Shown here piece by piece: positions 9,261-17,820 of a DNA stretch of 64,000 nt. Each line of letters opens with the position of its first letter. The stretch's first letter is position 1. The position numbers and the translations under genes were made by a program. The notes beneath the pieces are model-generated. The model ran no database searches. It had not been told where the DNA came from and saw only the letters and a list, made by a program, of their open reading frames with translations. The stretch is from Sorangium aterium (lineage in GTDB: Bacteria > Myxococcota_A > Polyangia > Polyangiales > Polyangiaceae), in the NCBI RefSeq assembly GCF_028368935.1, contig NZ_JAQNDK010000004.1, positions 930,001-994,000 on the forward strand, in the 5' to 3' direction.

Positions 9261-10280
9261 ATGCGGCTCATCGGACAGATCCACGTTTCGCTCAAGGGCA
9301 GCATCATCCAGCGCAACCCCACCGTCTGGGAGAAGCTGAAGCGCAGCTTCGGCGCCACGGTGGATCTCGACACCGATCGTGTGCGCGTCGAGCTCGAGGC
9401 CACCGCCGTGGTCGATCAGGTGCGGCGGGCGCTCGTCCAGCTCGGGGTCACGAACGCCCTCTCGCTCGTCATCGATGACACCGTCATCTTCCAGGACACC
9501 GACGGGAAGCCGGACGATCTTCCCGATCTCGTGCTCGCGCTGTCCGAGCATTCCGCCGTGTTCGGGCGCGGCTTCAGCGAGCTCCGGTTCGCCGCCGAGC
9601 ACGAGGAAGCAGGGCTGCACCTCGTCATCGAGACGCGGGCGCGCACCGAGCACACCGACGACGAGCCGGCGGGGCTCGTCTCCATCGGCGGGCGCCTGCG
9701 GGACCTCGAGCCGAGAGCCGGCGAGTCCGGAGAGGACTACCGCCGCCGCGTCGAGCCCCTGGCGAAGGATCCGGCGCTGTTCGAGGCGGCGCGGCTGCAG
9801 TTCGAGTCCTTCGTCGGTCGGGTCGAGGGCGCCCTCAAGGCCACGATGCCCGAGGCGCGCGTGGAGCATCACCACGCCGACGCGCGCGTCGTGCACGCGC
9901 CGGCGGCCGACGGCGCGGGCGCCGAGCGGCCTCCCGTGAGCCCCACGCACCCGGGCTATGATCCGTTCGTCGTCTATTACCCACCCAGCCCGCTCGGGAT
10001 GATGCTGGACGTGATGCTCATCACCTCGTTCATGCACATGCTCACGCCTCCAAACGTCCTCCTCGTGAACCCGGCGGGCACGATGCTCGGCACAGCGCAG
10101 GAGGCCGCCGAGAATCCTGACCTCTTGAACGACGCGGATCGCGGCGGCGACGACCTCTCGACGGGCGACGAGGGGGATGAGGCGGATGACGGCGAGCCGT
10201 GGGGCGATGACGGCGACGGGGTCGATGACGGCGGCGGGTTCGATGACGGCGGCGGGTTCGACGGCGATTTCGGCGATTGA
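9261..10280 (+). CDS. Conserved-looking protein of unknown function, acidic C-terminus
   Basis: This is a 339-residue protein I do not recognise. The first 190 residues look folded, with alternating strands and helices and a segment RVELEATAVVDQVRRALVQL. Around residues 235-270 there is a hydrophobic stretch rich in Met, Pro and Tyr (PLGMMLDVMLITSFMHML) that could insert in a membrane. The last 55 residues are almost entirely Asp, Gly and Glu (DDGGGFDDGGGF-type repeats), a disordered or metal-binding tail of the kind seen in DUF1517-like and similar proteins. The gene stands alone, with about 150 bp before it and 260 bp after it. Confidence 0.7.
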   Translation: MRLIGQIHVSLKGSIIQRNPTVWEKLKRSFGATVDLDTDRVRVELEATAVVDQVRRALVQLGVTNALSLVIDDTVIFQDTDGKPDDLPDLVLALSEHSAVFGRGFSELRFAAEHEEAGLHLVIETRARTEHTDDEPAGLVSIGGRLRDLEPRAGESGEDYRRRVEPLAKDPALFEAARLQFESFVGRVEGALKATMPEARVEHHHADARVVHAPAADGAGAERPPVSPTHPGYDPFVVYYPPSPLGMMLDVMLITSFMHMLTPPNVLLVNPAGTMLGTAQEAAENPDLLNDADRGGDDLSTGDEGDEADDGEPWGDDGDGVDDGGGFDDGGGFDGDFGD

Positions 10281-10544
10281 GCCGCTCGCGCCGGGCCGCG
10301 GCGAGGCGCCGCGGCTGGGCCTCGCGCGTCCGTCGCGCGTCTGTTGCGCGTAGGTTCCGGCGCGCGCAGCGCGCCAGCGCGCCCGCGACGCGCTGACCTC
10401 GCGGTCGAGCGGGCTCGTCCGGCCATGGACGACGACTGGCGATCATGGTACGTCGCGCTACGGCCGTGACCGGCGCTGGCATGAGCATCTATCGCGCTGG
10501 CGTGCTGAAGGTCGCGCGCGCCGAACCCTGGACTGGAGAGCGCG

Positions 10545-10871
10545 ATGAACAAGAGCGAGGCGGCGCTTCGGAAGCAGCCGCAGGCGGCGGGCGGGGGAGA
10601 TCCGGAGATCGCCAGAGAGGTCCGCACCATCATTGCAGAGCGATGTGGGATGAGCGTCGATGCCGTGACTCCCGACCTGTCGCTCGAGAGCGGCCTCGGC
10701 GTGGATTCACTGGCGCTCATCGAGGTCAACGTCGCGCTCGAGGAGCGATTCCAGATCGTGGCGCCCGATTTCGCGGCGCCCGATCAGGCGCAGATCAGCA
10801 CGGTCGGTGACGTCATCGCCTTCGTCGAGGCGCAGATCGCGGCGCGGGGCGGCCGGGGAGGGGCGCCTTGA
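10545..10871 (+). CDS. Acyl carrier protein
   Basis: This is a 108-residue phosphopantetheine carrier. The attachment Ser is in GVDSLALIE (about Ser55), set in the usual four-helix pattern with the acidic second helix (EVNVALEERF). An N-terminal tail of about 20 residues is longer than in the housekeeping AcpP, and the housekeeping fab genes are absent here, so this is a specialised carrier. It starts at an ATG preceded by a GAGAGCG-type ribosome site and is followed, with a TTGA overlap, by a methyltransferase and then by an adenylating enzyme. The likely job is to receive a fatty acyl chain activated by the last gene of the trio. Confidence 0.9.
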   Translation: MNKSEAALRKQPQAAGGGDPEIAREVRTIIAERCGMSVDAVTPDLSLESGLGVDSLALIEVNVALEERFQIVAPDFAAPDQAQISTVGDVIAFVEAQIAARGGRGGAP

Positions 10872-11812
10872 TCGCCCCGCGCACGCGCGCCGAGCGCGAG
10901 GCCGCCGTCCGGACGCCCGAGGAGCAGCGGGAGCACGAGCGGCGCGAGGTCGCCGCGCATTACCAGAACGACCCGGAGATATTCTCCATGGTCCTCGACA
11001 GCCGGCTGGCCTACGCGACGGGCATCTTCCTCGATCCCGCCGAGAGCCTCGAGGCGGCGCAAGAGCGGAAGTACGACTGGGTCCGCCGCGAGCTCGACAT
11101 CCACCCCGGAGAGCGCGTGCTCGACGTGGGGTGCGGCTGGGGCTCGAACCTCATCTATCTCGCCGAGCGCACCGGCGGGAGCTTCCAGGGCGTCACGCTG
11201 AGCGACAAGCAGCGGCAGGAGGCGCTCCGCCGCGCCGATCGGGCGGGGGTCGCCTCGCGGGTCCGCATCGATCTCGCGCATATCGAGGACATCGACCTCG
11301 CGCCCGAGTCGCTCGACGCCGTGCTCTTCGTGGGCAGCATCGTGCACATGCACAACCGCGAGCGGATCCACCAGAAGATCGCCGCCGCGCTGCGCCCGGG
11401 CGGCAGGCTGCTCATCTCCGACTGCTATTTTCCGGCGCGCGCCCGCGGGGACCGGGAGAGCGCCGCGACGCAGTACATCTTCGTCGAGGCGCTCGGCTAT
11501 TGCCGTCTGATCTCGCTGGCCGAGGAGCTCGGGCTGATCGAGCAGGCCGGCCTCGATGTCCGGCGCGTCGAGGATCTCACGAGCTCGTACGTGCACACGG
11601 TCGCCCGGTGGATCGACAACGTGCGCGCGAACCGCGCCCGGATCGACGCCCGCGCGCCCGGCTTCTCGCGGCTGCTCCAGACGTACATGACCGTGGGCCG
11701 GCTCTCCTTCGCGCGCCGCACCGCGCTCGAGTACATGATCGTGGCGACGAAGGGCGGCGGCCGCGAGCGCCTCGGCGTCGCGCCCTCGCCCGAGCCGAGG
11801 CAGGCGCCGTGA
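10868..11812 (+). CDS. Cyclopropane-fatty-acyl-synthase-like SAM methyltransferase
   Basis: This is a 314-residue protein of the mycolic-acid/cyclopropane-synthase superfamily. It has the N-terminal AAHYQNDPEIFSMVLD-type segment, motif I VLDVGCGWGS (about 84-93), and GVTLSDKQ (CFA family 'GxTLSxxQ', about 108-115). These enzymes add a methylene or methyl group to an unsaturated acyl chain, or methylate an activated carbon of an acyl or polyketide chain. The TTG start at 10868 overlaps the ACP stop by 4 bp and follows GGGGAGGGG. The arrangement suggests that the substrate is bound to the preceding carrier protein or is a lipid containing it. The product is unknown. Confidence 0.85.
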   Translation: MIAPRTRAEREAAVRTPEEQREHERREVAAHYQNDPEIFSMVLDSRLAYATGIFLDPAESLEAAQERKYDWVRRELDIHPGERVLDVGCGWGSNLIYLAERTGGSFQGVTLSDKQRQEALRRADRAGVASRVRIDLAHIEDIDLAPESLDAVLFVGSIVHMHNRERIHQKIAAALRPGGRLLISDCYFPARARGDRESAATQYIFVEALGYCRLISLAEELGLIEQAGLDVRRVEDLTSSYVHTVARWIDNVRANRARIDARAPGFSRLLQTYMTVGRLSFARRTALEYMIVATKGGGRERLGVAPSPEPRQAP

Positions 11813-13482
11813 GCCGCGGGCTCGCTGCGCGGACGGTCGCGGGCCTGCTCAGGGCGCGCGCCGAGGCGACGCCGGAACGATTCGGGTTCTATCACAAGCA
11901 GCAGGGCGAGTTCGTCGGCTGGTCGTGGGCGGAGTACTGGCGCCGCGCGTGCGCGGCGGCGTCGGGCCTGCTCGCGGCGGGGGTGCGCCCCGGCGATCGC
12001 GTGCTCCTGCTCGTGACGGACGTGGAGGTGGCGGTGCCGTGCCTCTTCGGCGTCTGGGTGCTCGGCGCGGTGCCGATCCAGGTCGGGGTGCCCTACCGGC
12101 TCACGGACGTGCCGGCGTTCCTCGGCGAGCTCCGGCGGACGGCCGCCCGCGTCGGCGCGCGCGCGCTCGTTGTCTCGTCCGCGCTGCTCGGCTTCGCGCA
12201 GGGCGAGGAGGGGGCGGACGGCCTCCTCCAGCTCGCCGCCGAACCGCTGCTCGACGCGCCCCTCGCGGGCTCGCTGCCCGATCCGGAGCGCGCGCCAGGG
12301 CCCGCGCTCATCCAGCTCACGAGCGGCAGCACCGGGCACCCGCGCGGCGTGGTGATCCCGCACGAGCGGCTGATGCTGCACCTCGACGCGATGAGCCAGC
12401 GGCTCCCGGTGCGCGGCGAGGGCGCGGGGGGCGTCTCGTGGCTGCCGCTCCACCACGACATGGGCCTCGTCGGCGGGCTGCTCTTCCCGCTCTTCAACGA
12501 CTTCCCCGTTCACATGCTCTCGCCGCTCGAGTTCCGGACGCGGCCGTTCTCGTGGCTCGCGGACATGTCGAGCATCCGGGGCGCCATCTCGCTCGGGCCG
12601 CCGAGCGCTTATGCGATCTGCATCGGCCTCGCCCGCCGCGCCGTCGAGGCGGGCCTCGATCTCGGCGCGTGGCGGTGCGCGATGATCGGCGCCGAGCCGA
12701 TTTCCCCCGCCTTGCTCCGCCGCTTCGCCGAGGCGTTCGCGCCCTGCGGCTTCCGCATCGAGGCGTTCTTCCCCGTCTACGGGCTGGCCGAGGCGACGGT
12801 CGCCGTGACCTTCCCGGACCTCTACGCCGAGCCGCGCGCCCTCACGGTGGATCGCGGCCTGCTGGAGCGCGAGGGGCGCGTCGAGGAGGCGGCGCCTGGC
12901 CCCCTCTCGCTGGAGCTCACCGGCGTCGGCAGGCCGATCCCGCACACGGAGATCCGGATCGTGGACGCCCAGCGCAGCCCGGTTCCGGAGCGCACGGTGG
13001 GGGAGATCGAGGTGCGCTCGGAGACGGTGATGGAGGGCTATTTCAACGAGCCCGAGGCGACGGCCGAGGCGCTCGTGGGCGGGTGGCTGCGGACGGGCGA
13101 TCTCGGGTTCATCGATCGAGGGACGCTGTTCGTCACCGGCCGGAAGAAGGAGGTGATCATCAAGGGCGGTCACACGATGATCCCCGCCGTGATCGAGGAG
13201 ATCGCCTCCCGGGTCGACGGGATCCGGGCCGGGTGTGTGGTCGCGGTCGGGCTGTTCGTCGAGGAGCGCCAGACCGAGTCGGTCTATGTCGTGGCCGAGA
13301 CGCGCGCCGAGGCGTCCGAGCACGCCGGCCTCGCGGAGCGCGTGCGGGAGGCGCTGCGGGCGAACGGCGTCACGGTGGACCAGGTCGTTTTGGTTCAGCC
13401 GGGCGAGCTGCCCAAGACGACGAGCGGCAAGCTGCGACGGCGGGAGGTCGCTGAGCGGCTGCGCGCGGGGGGGCTTCGCTGA
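11809..13482 (+). CDS. Fatty-acyl-AMP ligase-like (AMP-binding) enzyme
   Basis: This is a 557-residue member of the ANL adenylate-forming superfamily. P-loop motif TSGSTGHPRG lies at about 171-180, WLPLHHDMGLVG (about 211-222) is the signature found in fatty-acyl-AMP ligases, followed by YGLAEATV (about 324-331), RTGDLGFI, GRKKEVIIKGG and the C-terminal catalytic Lys in LPKTTSGKLRR. It probably activates a fatty acid as acyl-AMP and loads it on the ACP encoded two genes upstream. An acyl-CoA ligase role cannot be excluded without checking the FAAL-specific insertion. The GTG start overlaps the methyltransferase stop (GTGA), so ACP, methyltransferase and ligase are translationally coupled. Confidence 0.9.
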   Translation: MSRGLAARTVAGLLRARAEATPERFGFYHKQQGEFVGWSWAEYWRRACAAASGLLAAGVRPGDRVLLLVTDVEVAVPCLFGVWVLGAVPIQVGVPYRLTDVPAFLGELRRTAARVGARALVVSSALLGFAQGEEGADGLLQLAAEPLLDAPLAGSLPDPERAPGPALIQLTSGSTGHPRGVVIPHERLMLHLDAMSQRLPVRGEGAGGVSWLPLHHDMGLVGGLLFPLFNDFPVHMLSPLEFRTRPFSWLADMSSIRGAISLGPPSAYAICIGLARRAVEAGLDLGAWRCAMIGAEPISPALLRRFAEAFAPCGFRIEAFFPVYGLAEATVAVTFPDLYAEPRALTVDRGLLEREGRVEEAAPGPLSLELTGVGRPIPHTEIRIVDAQRSPVPERTVGEIEVRSETVMEGYFNEPEATAEALVGGWLRTGDLGFIDRGTLFVTGRKKEVIIKGGHTMIPAVIEEIASRVDGIRAGCVVAVGLFVEERQTESVYVVAETRAEASEHAGLAERVREALRANGVTVDQVVLVQPGELPKTTSGKLRRREVAERLRAGGLR

Positions 13483-13522
13483 AGAGCGCGCCGTCCCCGC
13501 TACCCCACCACCCGTCACCAAC

Positions 13523-13758
<236 letters not shown>

Positions 13759-13949
13759 GTTCGGATGTAGGAGGACGCGGCGCGAAGCTTGGTTAACGAG
13801 CTTCCGGGGGACCGTCCTTTAAAGGTGGTTTCCGTTCGTCTCAACCATGGACAGACGCGGCGCGGCACGGCCGATTTCGCGGGCGCTACAGGGCTGTGCG
13901 CGATAGATCCCGGAATCGCTCTCCGGAGCACAACCGAACGGGACCGTCC

Positions 13950-14135
13950 ATGTTGAGCAGCCTGAGAGACCACAAGTCCATCTGTCCCGCCCCGCTTTCG
14001 CCCGAGGCGCGCGCGTGGGAGCTGGAGCAGCTACGGGCGCTCGGACTCGAAGACGACGACTGGAGCCCGGACGATCAATGCCCCTTCTGTGCCGGGCGGC
14101 CCCTGTCCGTGGAGGGCAAACGAGCGCACGGGTGA
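13950..14135 (+). CDS. Small hypothetical protein with CxxC
   Basis: This is a 61-residue frame beginning MLSSLRDHKSICPAPLSP. The middle is a well-formed amphipathic helix (ARAWELEQLRALGLEDDD) and the end has CPFCAG, a possible half zinc site. The amino-acid composition is protein-like, unlike spurious frames in this DNA, but there is no strong ribosome site. The frame stays open to 13896. It is convergent with the cellulase gene. Function not known. Confidence 0.4.
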   Translation: MLSSLRDHKSICPAPLSPEARAWELEQLRALGLEDDDWSPDDQCPFCAGRPLSVEGKRAHG

Positions 14136-14195
14136 GCGGCGCCCTCGGTCGGGGGGCGGGTCACCGGCGCGAGCGGCCGGCGACCCGCGCGCGGA

Positions 14196-15419
14196 TCACT
14201 CTGCGATCTTCCCCTTCACCCACTTGCCCGACTCGGTGAGGTCGTTGTCGCTCCAGTTGCCCATCGGGTTCGCGTTGGGCCTGAGCGCGGAGCACGCCTC
14301 GGCCTTGTCGCCCAGCGACCAGTTGGCCCAGCTGATGTTGTGTGCGTCCAGGAAGTCGAGCCAGGTCTGCGACTCGCCGAGGTTGAGCTGGCCGTTGCCG
14401 TCGGCGGAGCAGGTCCCCCACTCGGTCACGAAGAGCGCCAGCTTCTTGTTGATGGCTTTCTGGGCCTTCTCGCGGAGCGACGCCTTGTGCGTGTTGGCGT
14501 AGAAGTGGAGGGTGTACGCCACGTTCTGATCGCTGAGCGGATTGTCCGCGGCGATGTCGACGTCCTGCGACCAGTTCGGCGAGCCGACGATGATCAGGTT
14601 GTTCGCGCCCTGGCCGCGGATCTCGGAGATCACCGCCTCGGCGTAGGACTTCACCGCGGGCCAGGTGTTGGTGTTGAGGGGCTCGTTGAAGACCTCGAAG
14701 ATGACATTGGGCACGTTCTTGTAGGCCTGCGCCACCTCGCGGAAATAGTTCCTCGACTGGTCCAGGTGCTGGTGCGCGTTGTGGTCGTGCCAGTCGAGGA
14801 TGACGTAGATGCCCTTCGCGATCGCCGCGTCGGCGATGGTCTTCGCCTTGGCCTTCTGGGCGCCCGCGTCCTGGAGGTACCCGTCCTCGCCCTCGATGCC
14901 CATGGCAGCGCGGACGACGGTCGCGTCCCAGTTGTCCGCGATCGAGTTGACGACATTGCCGTTGTAGTAGTTGCTCCACTGGCTCCAGAACAGGCTCATG
15001 CCCTTGAGCTGGACCGGGGACCCGTGCTCGCCGACGATGTTGCCGTTCATGACCCGGAGCCGGCCATGACGCTCGACCGGCGTGCCCTCCGTGGGCACCC
15101 CCCCGGTGCTCGCGCTCGTCGTGGACGAGGCCGAGGTCGTCGCCGAGGTCGTCGAGGCCGAGGTCGTCGAGCTGGCGGAGGTCGTCGAGGCGCTCGACGT
15201 CGTCGAGCTGGCGGAGGTCGTCGAGGCGCTCGACGTCGTCGAGCTGGCGGAGGCCGCCCCGCCGACGCCCGCGCCGCCGGCGCCGCCCGCGCCGCCCACG
15301 CCGTCGTCCGTCGCCGTGTCACCGCAGCCGATCAGCACGGTGGCTTGCAACGCAACCACCGCAAGGCCGAATGACCACCTCGACCTGCCAAGCACACCGC
15401 GAAGCAAAACACTTTTCAT
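14196..15419 (-). CDS. GH5-family endoglucanase (cellulase), predicted lipoprotein
   Basis: This is a 407-residue secreted glycoside hydrolase. A signal peptide ends in a lipobox (LIGC, Cys about 32), followed by about 70 residues of Ser/Thr/Ala linker with SASSTTSAS-type repeats, then a GH5 barrel of subfamily-2 type. Seen motifs are VRAAMG, ILDWHDHNAH, the acid/base Glu in FEVFNEP (about Glu246) and the nucleophile Glu in LFVTEWGT (about Glu333). It should cleave internal beta-1,4-glucan bonds at the cell surface. GGAGG precedes two adjacent ATGs (15422 and 15419); the second has the better spacing. It is monocistronic and lies outside the pectin region. Confidence 0.92.
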   Translation of the reverse strand: MKSVLLRGVLGRSRWSFGLAVVALQATVLIGCGDTATDDGVGGAGGAGGAGVGGAASASSTTSSASTTSASSTTSSASTTSASSTTSASTTSATTSASSTTSASTGGVPTEGTPVERHGRLRVMNGNIVGEHGSPVQLKGMSLFWSQWSNYYNGNVVNSIADNWDATVVRAAMGIEGEDGYLQDAGAQKAKAKTIADAAIAKGIYVILDWHDHNAHQHLDQSRNYFREVAQAYKNVPNVIFEVFNEPLNTNTWPAVKSYAEAVISEIRGQGANNLIIVGSPNWSQDVDIAADNPLSDQNVAYTLHFYANTHKASLREKAQKAINKKLALFVTEWGTCSADGNGQLNLGESQTWLDFLDAHNISWANWSLGDKAEACSALRPNANPMGNWSDNDLTESGKWVKGKIAE

Positions 15420-16002
15420 CATGTCCTCCAAGGAAAGTATCCGGATGGCGCGGCATTAAAAGGGCAGTTCCGCGCCATGGCAAGCCCTCTGCGTGCCCCT
15501 GAATAAGAGATGAACTCGATGCTGTTTGTGTGATGAAATACAGTGTCAGTGCGTGCAGGGCCCAACCGCGGCCGGTGGTCTCCGGCGGGAGCGTGAGGCG
15601 AAGCCTTCACGGGCGCCGATTCGAGTGAGCTGTGGTGTGCAGGCACCGAAAATTCCGCAAAAAATATGCCAGTTGGCGGAGCTCGTGGAGCGGGCGCTGC
15701 TGCGCTGCGTCTCTGGCCTGTGTGGGGGGCTGTCCCGCGCGGGTCCACGCAGGCTACAGTGCTCCCCTTGGTGGTCGGGTGACCACCCTGGGCAACCGCG
15801 TATCCATGCGCAGGGCGTCAATATCGCTCAGGAAATCGCGAGCGAGCGCCCCGGAATGTCGAGCCTCCAGCGCCGCGCCCGGCTCGTCTCGGCGCCCGCC
15901 GCCGTGGTCCGGCTCGCCTGGCGTCCGGCGCCTCTTCGTCGACAGCCACCATGACCACCGCAGGCCCCGGAGAGGGAGCTCGCCGCGCCGTCGAGGCGCT
16001 CG
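15420..16002. other. Intergenic region, no gene recognised
   Basis: These 580 bp contain the upstream region of the cellulase gene; the part at 15440-15560 is less GC-rich, as expected for a promoter. They also contain the downstream region of the next minus-strand gene. A perfect 7-bp inverted repeat, GGTGGTC gggt GACCACC, at 15770-15787 could be a terminator stem for that gene, but it has no T-run. Open frames crossing the region have no protein-like composition. Confidence 0.5.
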
Positions 16003-17493
16003 TCACCTCGGCACGGGCACCGGCGGCGGCTCGTCGTCCGGCGCGATGCAGGCCGACAGGTCGAACAGCATGAAGAGCAGCGCCTTCTCCTGCGCGGTCA
16101 GCTCATGCGTCGCCCCGCCGCGGTCTTGACAGCCGCTCGGGAACGGCGCCCCGGCGACGTCGCTCGCCGCCACGTGGATGTCCGTGTACACGAACCTTCC
16201 GCACTGCTCCTCTTCCGGCGCGCCGATGGGCGTGTTGAACGTGAAGTATTTGACCCCCGCGGGCGCGTCGAAATCCGCGTTGGCGTCGTTGTAGAGCCAC
16301 CGCGTCGCGATCTCCTCGTTCACCGAGTCGACCCAGTGCTGCGGATCGTTGATCTCGATCTGCCCGGGCACGGTCGACGCTCCCACGTTGGCGAGCCAGT
16401 CCCGGAGCGCCAGGCCCTTCGGGAACGTGGTGTCGACGAGCACGGGGAGCCCGTCGTCGGGATCGCTCTCCTCGTCCCATGTCGCCGTCTCCGGGAACCG
16501 CTCCGGGCCGAGCCGGAGCCAGGTGTTGTGCCAGTGCGACGCGAACACGCGGCCTCCCGCGGAGGCGTAGTCGAACATCGCGCGCCGCGCGGCCTCCGGC
16601 TTGTCGTCCCCGAACTCGGAGCCTTCGCACGACAGGATCACCATGTCATATTGCCTCAGGTTGTCGAGCGAGCTCCAGAACCCTCGCGCCGGCGAGAAGG
16701 GCGCGCCGTCGTTCAGGCCGTCTCGGTACCTGCTCGTCGCGCTGTCGCCCTCGATGGCGCGCCCGACGAACAGGTTCACCCGCCCGTCGCCCGCCTCCGG
16801 CGTGAACTCCGACGCGTCGATTCCCATCTTGTACAGAAGGCACTCCAGCACGTCCGAGCCGCCGGTCGTCAAGGCGATCTTCGGGAGGTGACCCTCGGCC
16901 TTGCTGCGCGGCAGGCGGACCGTCCTGTCCACGGTCGGGTTGTCGACGCACCCCTCGACCTTCGGCAGGGTGATCTGGCGCCGCCATTTGCCGAGCTGGA
17001 CGACCAGCGGGATGTCCTCCCCGACCGGCACGTTCTCCAGCACGAAACGCCCGTTCGTGTCCGTCAGCGCGGTCGCGATCGGATCGCCGGAGAGCGTCAC
17101 ATCGCATCGATCGCAGCTCGCGCCGTCGGTGATGGGCTCGAGCGCCCTGTTCGGGACGTACACCGTGACGTTGTACAGCGGGAGTTTGCCCCCGGGCTCG
17201 TACACGGTGCCGCTCACGGTGGTCTTGCCGCCGCCGGGACAGGCGATCTGCTGGCACTCGAGCCCCTCGCACCCGCCGCCCCCGACCCCTGACCTGCCGC
17301 TCCCCGCCAGGAAGGGGATTCCCCCGGAGCCGCCGCCCCCCGCGCTCTGACCCCCTGCGCCCAGGTCGGCTCCGCCGCCGGACGTGGCGCCGATCGTCCC
17401 GCTGGCATCGCCGCAGGAGCATCCGCCAGCGACAGCCGACGCCGTGGCCGCCGCGGCCAGGAGCCATCGGGCGCTGCCGTGCAATATCCCCAT
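16003..17493 (-). CDS. Lipoprotein with carboxypeptidase-regulatory-like domain
   Basis: This is a 496-residue predicted lipoprotein (signal ending VAGGC, Cys about 25) with a Gly/Ser-rich spacer. Residues about 85-220 form a carboxypeptidase-regulatory-like / transthyretin-like beta-sandwich, with TVSGTVYEPGGKLPLYNVTVYVPN and TDTNGRFVLENVPVGEDIPLVVQLGKWRRQ-type segments (quoted in parts). The C-terminal half includes DMVILSCEGSEFGDDKPEAA and GGRVFASHWHN, which look like a glutamine-amidotransferase/ThuA-like fold used for binding rather than catalysis. The family is abundant in myxobacteria and has no known reaction. The ATG at 17493 is preceded by GGAGGATC. Confidence 0.8.
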   Translation of the reverse strand: MGILHGSARWLLAAAATASAVAGGCSCGDASGTIGATSGGGADLGAGGQSAGGGGSGGIPFLAGSGRSGVGGGGCEGLECQQIACPGGGKTTVSGTVYEPGGKLPLYNVTVYVPNRALEPITDGASCDRCDVTLSGDPIATALTDTNGRFVLENVPVGEDIPLVVQLGKWRRQITLPKVEGCVDNPTVDRTVRLPRSKAEGHLPKIALTTGGSDVLECLLYKMGIDASEFTPEAGDGRVNLFVGRAIEGDSATSRYRDGLNDGAPFSPARGFWSSLDNLRQYDMVILSCEGSEFGDDKPEAARRAMFDYASAGGRVFASHWHNTWLRLGPERFPETATWDEESDPDDGLPVLVDTTFPKGLALRDWLANVGASTVPGQIEINDPQHWVDSVNEEIATRWLYNDANADFDAPAGVKYFTFNTPIGAPEEEQCGRFVYTDIHVAASDVAGAPFPSGCQDRGGATHELTAQEKALLFMLFDLSACIAPDDEPPPVPVPR

Positions 17494-17820
17494 TTGATCC
17501 TCCAGGCGCAGAAGGACGAGTGTGCCCTGTTCCGCCCATTCCCAGAGTAATCGATACGCAAGGATGCGGGAAGGGACAAGCATGCAACGGTGCGAGCGAG
17601 AACACGCTCTTGCGTGTGTTGCCGGAGGCCCTCCTCTCCGTCTGCGCCGCTGAGGGCGGCGCGGGGCGGTCGGGTGTCATTCTCTCGGTCTCGCGCGGTC
17701 TCGCTGGGTTGCCGTGCGATCGCGCGGGTCGTGAGGAGATAGGCGACAGCGGCACCAATCTTCGTTCCGCGTACGACCGCGGCCGCGCTACGCGCTACGC
17801 GCGACGGCGCTCGCGTGGTC
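17494..17820. other. Divergent promoter region
   Basis: A 327-bp gap between two divergent genes. It must hold the promoters of the lipoprotein (leftward) and the MATE transporter (rightward). No repeat or RNA gene was seen. Confidence 0.4.

Noticed and set aside
8013-10037. A 674-codon minus-strand open frame across the deacetylase and the next gene
   Set aside because: It is antisense to two well-supported genes, His/Arg/Asp-rich and without any domain; high GC content keeps such frames open.
15632-16129. Open frame between the cellulase and the lipoprotein genes
   Set aside because: Basic, low-complexity translation that runs antisense into the lipoprotein gene; no ribosome site.
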